From Candidatus Eiseniibacteriota bacterium (GTDB taxonomy: Bacteria > Orphanbacterota > Orphanbacteria > Orphanbacterales > Orphanbacteraceae): a stretch of 64,000 bases of DNA. Shown in pieces: positions 37,228 to 44,451 of this stretch. A model generated the notes under the pieces. The model had not been told where the DNA came from and did no database searches. It worked only from the letters and a program-made list of their open reading frames with translations. The position numbers and the translations under genes are program-made. The DNA is taken from NCBI GenBank assembly GCA_024276995.1, contig JAJRWB010000008.1, forward strand, positions 1 to 64,000, given 5' to 3'. Position 1 is the first letter of the stretch; the number at the start of each line of letters is the position of its first letter.

Positions 37228-37245
37228 CGACACGCCGGCGTGTCG
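37228..37245. promoter_or_regulatory. Perfect 18-bp palindrome upstream of sigma-54 promoter
   Basis: CGACACGCCGGCGTGTCG, a perfect palindrome just after the stop of the sigma-54 activator gene. Its centre is about 94 nt upstream of the implied transcription start, the usual place for an enhancer site of an NtrC-family activator. A terminator stem is the alternative, but no T-run follows. Confidence 0.6.
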
Positions 37246-37256
37246 CCGTGACGACA

Positions 37257-38618
37257 TCATCTTCCGTCGCTCTTCGCGTCGATGCCGTAGCGCTTCATCT
37301 TCCTGTGGAGGTTCGCCCGGTCGGTTCTCAGCTCCCGCGCGGTTTCCGCCACGTTGCCGCCGTTTCTTCGCAGCGCCGCGCGGATCAGGTCGATCTCGAA
37401 ACGCTCGACCCGCTCGCGGAAAGAGCCCTCTTCCACGTTTCCCGCCTTTCCCCCGCCCGCCGGCCGGAGGGCGCGCTCCACTTCCTCGCGACCGATCCGT
37501 TCGCCGTCGGTCATGATGAGAAGCCGTTCGACGAGATTCTTCAATTCCCTCACGTTTCCGGGCCACCGGTACGCATCGAGGGCGGCGCGCGCCCCCTCGG
37601 AGAATCGTTTCGGCGGCCGGCCGCACTCCTCGGTGAAATGGGCGACGAAATGATCGAGAAGGATCTCGACATCCCCTTTTCGTTCGCGAAGAGGAGGGAC
37701 GTGGATCGGGATGACGGCGAGGCGGTAGAAGAGATCCTCCCGGAAGCGTCCCTCGCGGATCTCCTCGGCGAGGTCCTTGTTCGTCGCCGCGAGAACCCTC
37801 ACGTCGAAGGAAATCGTCTTCGATCCTCCCACGCGCTCGAGTTCGTTCGCCTCGAGAACGCGCAGCATCTTCGCCTGCGTCGCGAGCGACATGTCGCCCA
37901 CCTCGTCTAGGAGGAGCGTGCCGCCGTCCGCCTGCTCGATCCTGCCGGTTCGAGCCACCGTCGCCCCGGTGAACGCTCCCTTTTCGTGGCCGAAAAGCTC
38001 CGATTCGATCAGGTCGTTCGGGATGGCGGCGCAGTTCACACGGATGAACGGCCCGCGGCTCCTCTCGCTTCCGTCGTGGATCGCCCGGGCGACGAGTTCC
38101 TTTCCCGTGCCGTTCTCGCCCGAGATCAGCACCCTCCCGTTGGAAGGGGCCGCCTTCGCGATCTCGGCGCGGAGCGTTTCCATGGCGGTCGAGCGGCCCA
38201 CCATCTCGGAGGTGGTTCCCCGGAGCGCGCGGTTCTCTTCCTTCAGCGCGCGGATCTCCTTCGCGTGGGCGATCGAAAGGAGGAGCCGTTCCGGGTCGAT
38301 CGGCTTCTCGAGGAAGTCGAACGCCCCGAGGCGCACCGCCTCGACCGCCATGTCCACCGTGGCGTGGCCCGACACGATCACCGTGGCGGGGGCGCCTTTC
38401 CGTTCCGCCAGCTTCCGGAAGAAGGTGATCCCGTCGATGCCGGGGAGCTGCACGTCGAGAAGAAGGACGTCGATGCCGCCGGCGTCGATCCGCTTCATCC
38501 CCTCCTCCGCCGAGGCTACCGCTTCGACGTCGTACCCTTCATCGGCGAGGACGCCGATGAGCGTCGTGCGGATGTTCTCCTCGTCGTCGATGACGAGAAC
38601 GCGGCCTCTCTTCGTCAT
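37257..38618 (-). CDS. NtrX/NtrC-like sigma-54-dependent response regulator
   Basis: A 453-residue activator with receiver (phosphoacceptor Asp55 in VLLLDVQLPG), AAA+ domain (Walker A GENGTGKE, Walker B GGTLLLDEVGDM), a canonical sigma-54 loop HEKGAFTGA and a Fis-type helix-turn-helix (GGNVAETARELRTDRANLHR). Its ATG overlaps the kinase stop as ATGA. The intact GAFTGA contrasts with GAYTGS in the homologue at 10774. The nearest sigma-54 promoter is the one just downstream, before the Omp85-like gene, so autologous control of that pair is the simplest reading. Confidence 0.95.
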   Translation of the reverse strand: MTKRGRVLVIDDEENIRTTLIGVLADEGYDVEAVASAEEGMKRIDAGGIDVLLLDVQLPGIDGITFFRKLAERKGAPATVIVSGHATVDMAVEAVRLGAFDFLEKPIDPERLLLSIAHAKEIRALKEENRALRGTTSEMVGRSTAMETLRAEIAKAAPSNGRVLISGENGTGKELVARAIHDGSERSRGPFIRVNCAAIPNDLIESELFGHEKGAFTGATVARTGRIEQADGGTLLLDEVGDMSLATQAKMLRVLEANELERVGGSKTISFDVRVLAATNKDLAEEIREGRFREDLFYRLAVIPIHVPPLRERKGDVEILLDHFVAHFTEECGRPPKRFSEGARAALDAYRWPGNVRELKNLVERLLIMTDGERIGREEVERALRPAGGGKAGNVEEGSFRERVERFEIDLIRAALRRNGGNVAETARELRTDRANLHRKMKRYGIDAKSDGR

Positions 38619-40165
38619 GAGCGGTCTCCTTCTTTTCCTTCGTCCATTGTAGATTCGCCTCCCGATGGAGGCAACGGCGCGCCGCCGGGAAAGACGACCC
38701 GGAAAAGCGCCCCGCCCCAGGCGCTTTCCTCCACCGAGAGGCTTCCCCCTTGGTCGTGGACGATCCTCTCGGCGAGGGCGAGGCCGAGCCCGGTGCCGTC
38801 GCGTTTCGTCGTGTAGTAGGGGTGGAACACCCTCTCTCTCTCTTCCGGCGCGATCCCCGGACCGCTGTCGGCGATGGCGACGAAAACGTTTTTCCCTTTC
38901 CGCCCGCTCGTCGCGGCGAGGCGGCCTTTCCGCTCCATCGCCTCGACGGCGTTCTTCACCAGATTGGAGAAGACGCTCCTGAGAAGCTCCCGGTCGCCCG
39001 GGAGAACGAGATCCTCGCCGTCGAGCCGCCACTCGACGTCGACTTCCGTCCCTTCCGTATAGAGAGGGACGACGCTCCGCAATAGATCGTTCACGTCGAA
39101 AGGGGAAATCTTCGGCGCCGGCAGCCGCGCGAAGAGGGAGAATTCTTCCGCCAGTTTTTTCAGCGCTTCCACCTCTTCGAGGATCGACCGGAGGCACTCT
39201 TCCACCACGGCGCGGTCGTCGTTCGACAAATGGGCGGTTCTCCTTCCGAGGCGGTGCAACGAGAGGGTGATCGGCGTCAGCGGGTTTCGGATCTCGTGGG
39301 CGATTCTCCGGGCCGCCTCCCCCCACGCCGCGACGCGCTCGGCGCGGATCAGCTTCTCTCGACTCTCCTTCAATTCACGCGCCATCCGGTTGAACGACCG
39401 GACGAGCCGGCCGATCTCGTCGCTCCCTTCCCCGTCGATCCGTACGTCGAGATCTCCGCGGCGCACCCGGGTCGTCCCTTCCACGAGCGAGGAGATCGGC
39501 CGGCTGAGCGAGCGGGAAAGGCCGCGGGCGACGAGAAGGGCGATTACCGTCGCCGTGAAAAGCACGAGAGCGGTGCGAAGCCAGATTTTTCCCCGCTCGA
39601 GCTTCTCGTACACCGCGAGTTTCCGGTAGAAGCGATACCCCTCGGTGATCCGCCGGCGCTCGTCGGTGAGCTTCTGCCGATCTTTGAAGAAGAGGAAGAG
39701 CGTCAGCTTCCCGCCGTCGTCGAGCGCGGCGGTGTGGGCCGTACCCGGCGGTTCATTCCCGCCGAAAGGCCCGCCCCACTCCGATATCGTCTCGCGATCA
39801 GCGCCGTCGCGGTGCACCACGCGGACCGCCGCCAAGTCGGCACCGCCCGGCATGCGGCGGATCCGCTCGGCGGCATCGGCGGCGTCCAGTGGGCCGCCCG
39901 CCGACGCCTCCTCCACCAGCGCCTTCAGCACCGCCGCCCCCGCGCGGTCGCGTTCCGCCTCCCTCTCCCTCTCCGTTCTCAGCAGGAGCGCTACCGACGA
40001 TTCGAGTGCATCTTCCACGCCGGGTGTTTCCCATAGGTCGATCGACCGTTCGAGCCGGCCGATCTGGAGAAACACGAGGAAGAGGGTCGGCGCCAAGGCG
40101 AGGAAGAGAAAAACGAGGAGGAGCTTCTTTTCGAAACGAAGGCGGTTCCACAGGGGAAGGCGCAT
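38615..40165 (-). CDS. NtrY-like sensor histidine kinase
   Basis: A 516-residue membrane kinase: TM1 (KKLLLVFLFLALAPTLFLVF), a periplasmic domain of about 170 residues, TM2 (WLRTALVLFTATVIALLVA), HAMP (LSRPISSLVEGTTRVRRGDL), H-box RIAHEIRNPLTPITLSL and HATPase domain (NLVKNAVEAM, DSGPGIAPEE, TTKRDGTGLGL). Its ATG shares one base with the rlmN stop (TGATG), and its stop overlaps the regulator start. It is homologous in layout to the kinase at 9278. The signal is unknown but probably periplasmic or envelope-derived. Confidence 0.94.
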   Translation of the reverse strand: MRLPLWNRLRFEKKLLLVFLFLALAPTLFLVFLQIGRLERSIDLWETPGVEDALESSVALLLRTEREREAERDRAGAAVLKALVEEASAGGPLDAADAAERIRRMPGGADLAAVRVVHRDGADRETISEWGGPFGGNEPPGTAHTAALDDGGKLTLFLFFKDRQKLTDERRRITEGYRFYRKLAVYEKLERGKIWLRTALVLFTATVIALLVARGLSRSLSRPISSLVEGTTRVRRGDLDVRIDGEGSDEIGRLVRSFNRMARELKESREKLIRAERVAAWGEAARRIAHEIRNPLTPITLSLHRLGRRTAHLSNDDRAVVEECLRSILEEVEALKKLAEEFSLFARLPAPKISPFDVNDLLRSVVPLYTEGTEVDVEWRLDGEDLVLPGDRELLRSVFSNLVKNAVEAMERKGRLAATSGRKGKNVFVAIADSGPGIAPEERERVFHPYYTTKRDGTGLGLALAERIVHDQGGSLSVEESAWGGALFRVVFPGGAPLPPSGGESTMDEGKEGDRS

Positions 40166-41187
40166 CACCGCCGCCTCTCGTTCGCGCGCGCCCGGAGCTG
40201 GCCGCACGCCGCGTCGATCGACCGGCCGGCGCTCCGTCGAACCGTCACGGTAAGCCGTCCCGAAAGGACGCGCAGGAAACGGTCGATCCTCTTCTCGTCG
40301 GGCGGGGCGAAGGGGAGTTCCTCGACGCGGTTCCACGGGATCAGATTCACCTTGCACGGGATCGGCCCGAGCTTTCGCGCGAGGAGACGGGCGTCGTCGT
40401 CGCCGTCGTTCACCCCGGCGAGGAGGGGATACTCGAAGGTGACCGGCTTTCCCGATGCCCGCGCGAAGCGGCCTGCCGCGCCGAGCAGCTCGGCGACGGG
40501 ATATTTCCGGTTCACCGGCATCAGGTCGGAGCGTTTCCCGTCGTCCGCCGACGCGAGGGAGATCGCCAATCGGACGCCGAGTTTTTCCTTCGCGAGGCGG
40601 TCGATGAGAGGAACGAGGCCGACGGTGGAGACGGTGATCCTCCCCGGTGCGAGGGCGAAACCGTCGGTGTGGGTGATGATCCGGATGCTCCGGACGACGT
40701 TCCCAAAGTTGGCGAGGGGCTCGCCCATACCCATGTAGACCACTCTTTTCGGAGGCTTGGAGAGAGCGAAGAACTGGGCGATGATTTCCGATGTGCGGAG
40801 CGAACGGATGAGGCCGCCGATCGCCGTGGCGCAGAAGCGGCAGCCGTAGCAACATCCCGCCTGGGAGGAGACGCAAAGGGTGTCGCCGTCCGGGGCGGAG
40901 ATCACCACCGTTTCGGCGGAAGCGCCGTCATCGAAGCGGAAAAGCGTCTTTTCCGAGCCGCCACGGTGCGATTCGGAACGCTTCGCCGGTTCGGGAAGAT
41001 CGAGATGGAAGATCTCCGCCGCCCGGGCGCGGAAGGCGAGGGGGAGGTTCGTCATCTCATCGAACGAGAGGGCCCGCTGTTTTTGCACCCAGCGAAAAAG
41101 CTGCGCCGAACGGTACGGCGCCGTTCCGATCGGGAGTTTCTCTTCGATTTCCTCCGGCAACAGGCCGTGCAGGCTGATCCGTTTCAT
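40165..41187 (-). CDS. rlmN: Dual-specificity 23S rRNA/tRNA adenine-C2 methyltransferase RlmN
   Basis: A 340-residue radical SAM enzyme. The [4Fe-4S] motif C-x3-C-x2-C is Cys112, Cys116, Cys119 (GCCYGCRFC); MGMGEPLANF and VSTVGLVP are family hallmarks; Cys328 near the C-terminus (DAACGQLRA) is the conserved methyl-accepting cysteine candidate. It methylates A2503 in 23S rRNA and A37 in some tRNAs, with a ping-pong mechanism. Length and motif order are normal. It starts the operon rlmN-kinase-activator, much as rsmB precedes DUF4390-ntrYX in beta-proteobacteria. Confidence 0.95.
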   Translation of the reverse strand: MKRISLHGLLPEEIEEKLPIGTAPYRSAQLFRWVQKQRALSFDEMTNLPLAFRARAAEIFHLDLPEPAKRSESHRGGSEKTLFRFDDGASAETVVISAPDGDTLCVSSQAGCCYGCRFCATAIGGLIRSLRTSEIIAQFFALSKPPKRVVYMGMGEPLANFGNVVRSIRIITHTDGFALAPGRITVSTVGLVPLIDRLAKEKLGVRLAISLASADDGKRSDLMPVNRKYPVAELLGAAGRFARASGKPVTFEYPLLAGVNDGDDDARLLARKLGPIPCKVNLIPWNRVEELPFAPPDEKRIDRFLRVLSGRLTVTVRRSAGRSIDAACGQLRARANERRR

Positions 41188-41273
41188 CCGCTACCTCGCG
41201 GATCGGATCATACCGCACGGTGTCGTCGCCGGGCGAGGAAAAGGGCGTTTCGACGGCGCACTCTTCCCGAAGC

Positions 41274-41302
41274 TTGTGATCGGCGGCGCAATTCCGTAGA
41301 TT
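41274..41302 (+). promoter_or_regulatory. Predicted sigma-70 promoter of the ArsR-like gene
   Basis: -35 TTGTGA (41274-41279), 17-nt spacer, -10 TAGATT (41297-41302), each four of six consensus bases. It lies 39 nt before the ATG at 41342. Confidence 0.45.
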
Positions 41303-41341
41303 AGGAATCGCCGGATCGAACCGTCCGGCGGGGAGGAGCGT

Positions 41342-41677
41342 ATGGATCTTTTCGGCGTCTTTCGCGCCCTGGGCGATCCGGTTCGGTTCCGGATCGTCGA
41401 GGCATTGATGAGCGGACCGAAAAACGTGAGCGATCTCGTCGATCTCGTCGGTGTGCCGCAGCCGAACGTGTCGCGCCACCTCAAGGCGCTGCGCGATCGC
41501 GCCGTGATCCTCCCTGAGCGGCGGGGGAAGTGGGTCGAGTATTCCCTCGATGAGGGGGTGCTCCTCGCCGCCCGGCGGTGGCTCGACCGGGCGACGAGAG
41601 GATCGGAGCGGCGCGACGCCCCGTCCGCGATGGTGCGAAAAGACGAAGGCGACGAGACGATTCTTTTCTGCGAATGA
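41342..41677 (+). CDS. ArsR-family winged-helix transcriptional regulator
   Basis: A 111-residue DNA-binding protein. The winged helix is clear: FRALGDPVRFRIVEAL, NVSDLVDLVGVPQPNVSRHL (recognition helix) and GKWVEYSLDE (wing). Only one Cys, at the C-terminus, so no metal site is visible. ArsR proteins usually repress their own or neighbouring genes. GGGGAGG precedes the ATG. It lies 35 nt upstream of an orphan sigma-54 activator and probably shares its transcript, possibly acting as a second control on it. Confidence 0.88.
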   Translation: MDLFGVFRALGDPVRFRIVEALMSGPKNVSDLVDLVGVPQPNVSRHLKALRDRAVILPERRGKWVEYSLDEGVLLAARRWLDRATRGSERRDAPSAMVRKDEGDETILFCE

Positions 41678-41712
41678 GAGGAGATCCCTTCCCGGGATCG
41701 GGGGAGCGGCCG

Positions 41713-43098
41713 ATGGATCACATCCTGGTGGTGGACGATGAAAAGGGGATCCGTACATCGCTGAAGCAGATCCTCGAGTACGAGGATTACCGCGTGAGCG
41801 TCGCTTCGAACGGCGAGGAGGGCCTCGAGAAGATCCGCACCGGCGGCCCGGCACTCGTCCTGCTCGATATCAAGATGCCCGGCATGGACGGTATCGAGGT
41901 TCTCCGCGAGGCGATGCGGATCCGCACCGACCTCGTGGTGGTGATGATTTCGGGCCACGGCACGGTGCAGACCGCCGTCGACGCCACCAAGCTGGGGGCG
42001 TACGACTTCCTCGAAAAGCCCCTCGACAGGGACCGTCTCCTTCTCACCATAAGGAACGGCCTCGCCCAGCGCCGTCTCACCGTGGAGAATCTCCTCTTCC
42101 GTGAATCGATGGATGAGAAACACAGGATCATCGGGAGCAGCCCGGCGATTCGCGGGATTCTGCGGGCCATCGAAAAGGTCGGCCCCACCCAGGGGCGGGT
42201 GTTGATCACCGGGGAGAACGGGAGCGGCAAGGAACTGGTGGCGCGCGCGCTCCACAGGCTCTCGCCCAGGGCGGCGCGTCCTTTCGTGGAGGTGAACTGC
42301 GCCGCCATCCCGGAGGAGCTGATCGAGTCGGAGCTTTTCGGCCATGAGAAGGGGTCGTTCACGGGGGCCACCTCGATGCGTCTGGGGAAATTCGAACTCG
42401 CCGACGGGGGGACTCTCTTTCTCGACGAGATCGGCGACATGTCGCTTTCGGCACAGTCGAAAGTGCTGCGCGCCCTCGAACTCGGCGAGGTCGCCCGCGT
42501 GGGAGGCGCACGCACGATTCACGTCGATGTGCGCGTTCTCGCGGCGACGAACAAGGATATCCGCAAGGAGGTGCGCGAAGGGCGTTTTCGTGAGGATCTC
42601 TACTACCGTTTGAACGTAGTGCCCATCGAGGTTCCTCCGCTGCGCGAAAGGCGGGAGGATATCCCGGTCCTCGCCCGCTTCTTCATGGAGCGCTACTGCG
42701 CGGAGAGCGGTATGACGCCGAAAACGCTCACCCAGGGCGCGCTCGAGCGTTTCGAGCGCTACAGGTGGCCTGGAAACGTGCGTGAGCTTCGCAACACGAT
42801 CGAGCGGATCGCCATCCTGACCGAAGGCGACACGATCGGCCCGGACGATCTCCCCCCCCTCGGCGGCGAGGGGGACGACCCGATCGCCGACACCCTCGCC
42901 GGGGAGAGCGCTTCGTTCCAGGATTTCAAGGATCGCGCGGAGAAGATCTTCCTCCAGCGGAAACTCGACGCGAACAACTGGAGCATCGCCAGGACCGCCC
43001 GCGAACTGGGGATGCAGCGATCGAATATCTACAAGAAGATCGAAAAATACTCTCTCCGCCGTCCCTCCTCTTCCGGGGAGGATCGACACGCCGAGTGA
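41713..43098 (+). CDS. Orphan sigma-54-dependent response regulator
   Basis: A 461-residue NtrC-family activator: receiver (Asp52 in VLLDIKMPGMDG), Walker A GENGSGKE, sigma-54 loop HEKGSFTGA (Ala to Ser at the second position), Walker B GGTLFLDEIGDM and a Fis-type helix-turn-helix (SIARTARELGMQRSNIYKK). The ATG at 41713 follows GGGGGAG; an ATG at 41674, overlapping the ArsR stop, is an alternative that would add 13 residues. No histidine kinase is adjacent. A perfect sigma-54 element lies 113 nt after its stop, upstream of the FN3 lipoprotein. Confidence 0.95.
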   Translation: MDHILVVDDEKGIRTSLKQILEYEDYRVSVASNGEEGLEKIRTGGPALVLLDIKMPGMDGIEVLREAMRIRTDLVVVMISGHGTVQTAVDATKLGAYDFLEKPLDRDRLLLTIRNGLAQRRLTVENLLFRESMDEKHRIIGSSPAIRGILRAIEKVGPTQGRVLITGENGSGKELVARALHRLSPRAARPFVEVNCAAIPEELIESELFGHEKGSFTGATSMRLGKFELADGGTLFLDEIGDMSLSAQSKVLRALELGEVARVGGARTIHVDVRVLAATNKDIRKEVREGRFREDLYYRLNVVPIEVPPLRERREDIPVLARFFMERYCAESGMTPKTLTQGALERFERYRWPGNVRELRNTIERIAILTEGDTIGPDDLPPLGGEGDDPIADTLAGESASFQDFKDRAEKIFLQRKLDANNWSIARTARELGMQRSNIYKKIEKYSLRRPSSSGEDRHAE

Positions 43099-43158
43099 TG
43101 CGGTGCGACACACCCGCCGCCCGCCGGCGTGAGAACCGGATGGCGCCGCCGGTGGTGT

Positions 43159-43188
43159 AACCGTTACATATATGGAAAGGAAACGGTT
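43159..43188. repeat. Spaced inverted repeat upstream of sigma-54 promoter
   Basis: AACCGTT (43159-43165) and AACGGTT (43182-43188) with a 16-nt AT-richer spacer, ending 22 nt before the -24 element. It may bind an activator or repressor. Confidence 0.4.
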
Positions 43189-43209
43189 CAGGGCACCGTC
43201 GCCCGTGAC

Positions 43210-43225
43210 CGGCACGACTCTTGCG
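43210..43225 (+). promoter_or_regulatory. Predicted sigma-54 promoter of the FN3 lipoprotein gene
   Basis: GGCACGACTCTTGC: GG at 43211-43212 and GC at 43223-43224, exact N10 spacing and a complete consensus. The ATG lies 64 nt downstream. The sigma-54 activator gene ends 112 nt upstream. Confidence 0.8.
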
Positions 43226-43287
43226 CCCGTATCGGGAGTGGACGGAGCAGGGGAGACCGATGGGGAACGACCCCGGGGAGACTGATC

Positions 43288-44172
43288 ATGAAACCGACCA
43301 CGAAGCCCGCCGCCACGATCGTCACGGTGTCACTTCTCCTCATCCTTGCCGGGTGTGGAGACGACCATCCCACCGGGACGCACGTCGATCCCACGGTCGC
43401 GCCAGTTCCCTCCGGGGTGTTCACCATCACGGGTGACGGGCAGGTCGAGGTCTACTGGGCGCCCGTTCGCGAGGCGGGCGTTCTCGGTTACGGCGTCTAC
43501 CGCTCCCTCGATCCCGACGGCGCCTACAACCGTATCGCCGACGTGGCGGGCGAGAACAGCGACTTCTACCTCGACAGCGGCCTGGAAAACGGGGTGACCT
43601 ACTTCTACGCCGTCGACTCGTACACCGAAAGCGCCTCGAGTTCCCTCTCGTACGAGGAGGTGGCGGATACGCCCCGTCCCGAGCGTTCCGGCGTAGCGCT
43701 TTACCATCGCGACGCCGATCCCGACCGGTCGGCGATCGATTTCACCGTCGTCCAGGACGGTGTGAGCGATGACGTGGTGCTCCCCTGGGACCACCCGGAC
43801 GCCGAGTACTACCTCGTCGTGGTGGACGGCCTCTTCCGGCTGATCCCGGCGGAGCATGTATTCGAAGGGGAGACGTTCTACAATGATATCCAGGACTTCG
43901 GCTACACCGACCGGTTCGACGAGATCGGTTTCGCCCCCGCGGAAGGGTGGGCCCTCGATCCGCTCGGTGTGGAGATCATCGAGGGGCACACGTACATTCT
44001 CTGGACGTGGGACGACCACTTCGCCAAGATCCGGGTCGTGGCGGCGGGGGAGGCGAACCGGATCGTGATCGACTGGGCCTACCAGACGAGCGAAGACGAA
44101 ATCGAACGGTTCCAGCTGAAAAAAATCACTCGACCGCGAAGAAAATGGAACCCTCGGCGATCGGCCGGGTAG
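43288..44172 (+). CDS. Lipoprotein with fibronectin type III domain
   Basis: A 294-residue protein starting at ATG 43288 with a lipoprotein signal (IVTVSLLLILAGCGDD, acylated Cys). Residues about 40-120 form a fibronectin type III domain (VEVYWAPVREAGVLGYGVYR, YLDSGLENGVTYFYAVDSYT). The second half (residues 125-285) is a beta-rich domain of unknown type with YYLVVVDGLFRLI and HTYILWTWDDHFAKIRV. A perfect sigma-54 element precedes it and a long hairpin terminator follows, so it is a one-gene transcript. Role unknown; probably binding at the cell surface. Confidence 0.75.
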   Translation: MKPTTKPAATIVTVSLLLILAGCGDDHPTGTHVDPTVAPVPSGVFTITGDGQVEVYWAPVREAGVLGYGVYRSLDPDGAYNRIADVAGENSDFYLDSGLENGVTYFYAVDSYTESASSSLSYEEVADTPRPERSGVALYHRDADPDRSAIDFTVVQDGVSDDVVLPWDHPDAEYYLVVVDGLFRLIPAEHVFEGETFYNDIQDFGYTDRFDEIGFAPAEGWALDPLGVEIIEGHTYILWTWDDHFAKIRVVAAGEANRIVIDWAYQTSEDEIERFQLKKITRPRRKWNPRRSAG

Positions 44173-44205
44173 AAAGGACTGGAACCTCGGGTGATGGACC
44201 TGACA

Positions 44206-44351
44206 GTCCGGAACCCGGACGAACGAAACAGTTAGAGCTCTGTCCTCCTGCAGAGACGATGTGAGCCCTGGGTTTGGGCTTGCGCGAGGTGCCGGGCGAT
44301 CGTGGTGCAGAAAAGGGGCTGTACCTCGCATCGACCGGCACCGCTTTTTTT
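44206..44351 (+). ncRNA. Structured 3' region or possible small RNA ending in an intrinsic terminator
   Basis: Three successive hairpins (GTCCGG-AAC-CCGGAC at 44206-44220; CTCTG with CAGAG; AGCCC with GGGCT) precede the long terminator 44288-44351. No known riboswitch or housekeeping RNA signature was recognised. It may be just the structured 3' UTR of the lipoprotein mRNA. A separate promoter for it was not found. Confidence 0.35.
44288..44351 (+). terminator. Long hairpin terminator after the FN3 lipoprotein
   Basis: GGTGCCGG (44288-44295) pairs with CCGGCACC (44335-44342); inside it GCGA pairs with TCGC and GGTGCAG with CTGTACC around an 8-nt loop. Seven T residues follow at 44345-44351. 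Confidence 0.8.
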
Positions 44352-44376
44352 GTCCTTAACGGGCGGGTCGGCATGC

Positions 44377-44405
44377 TTGACGCTCGGCGGGGAGTTTCCT
44401 ACTAT
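44377..44405 (+). promoter_or_regulatory. Predicted sigma-70 promoter of the M6-like/PorV-like unit
   Basis: -35 TTGACG (44377-44382), exact 17-nt spacer, -10 TACTAT (44400-44405). It follows the terminator and precedes the TTG start at 44452. Confidence 0.65.
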
Positions 44406-44451
44406 TGCGCTGCAGTCGCCGTGGCGCGTTTTTTATTGAGCGGGGGGTTCC

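Noticed and set aside
44173-44290. Possible riboswitch (fluoride, c-di-GMP, TPP, glycine, cobalamin) in the gap after the FN3 lipoprotein
   Set aside because: No known aptamer consensus was found, and it precedes a terminator followed by a separate promoter rather than a gene leader.
44371-44384. GGCATG-N4-ACGC resembling a sigma-54 element before the M6-like gene
   Set aside because: The -12 half lacks TT, and a good sigma-70 TTGACG-N17-TACTAT overlaps it.
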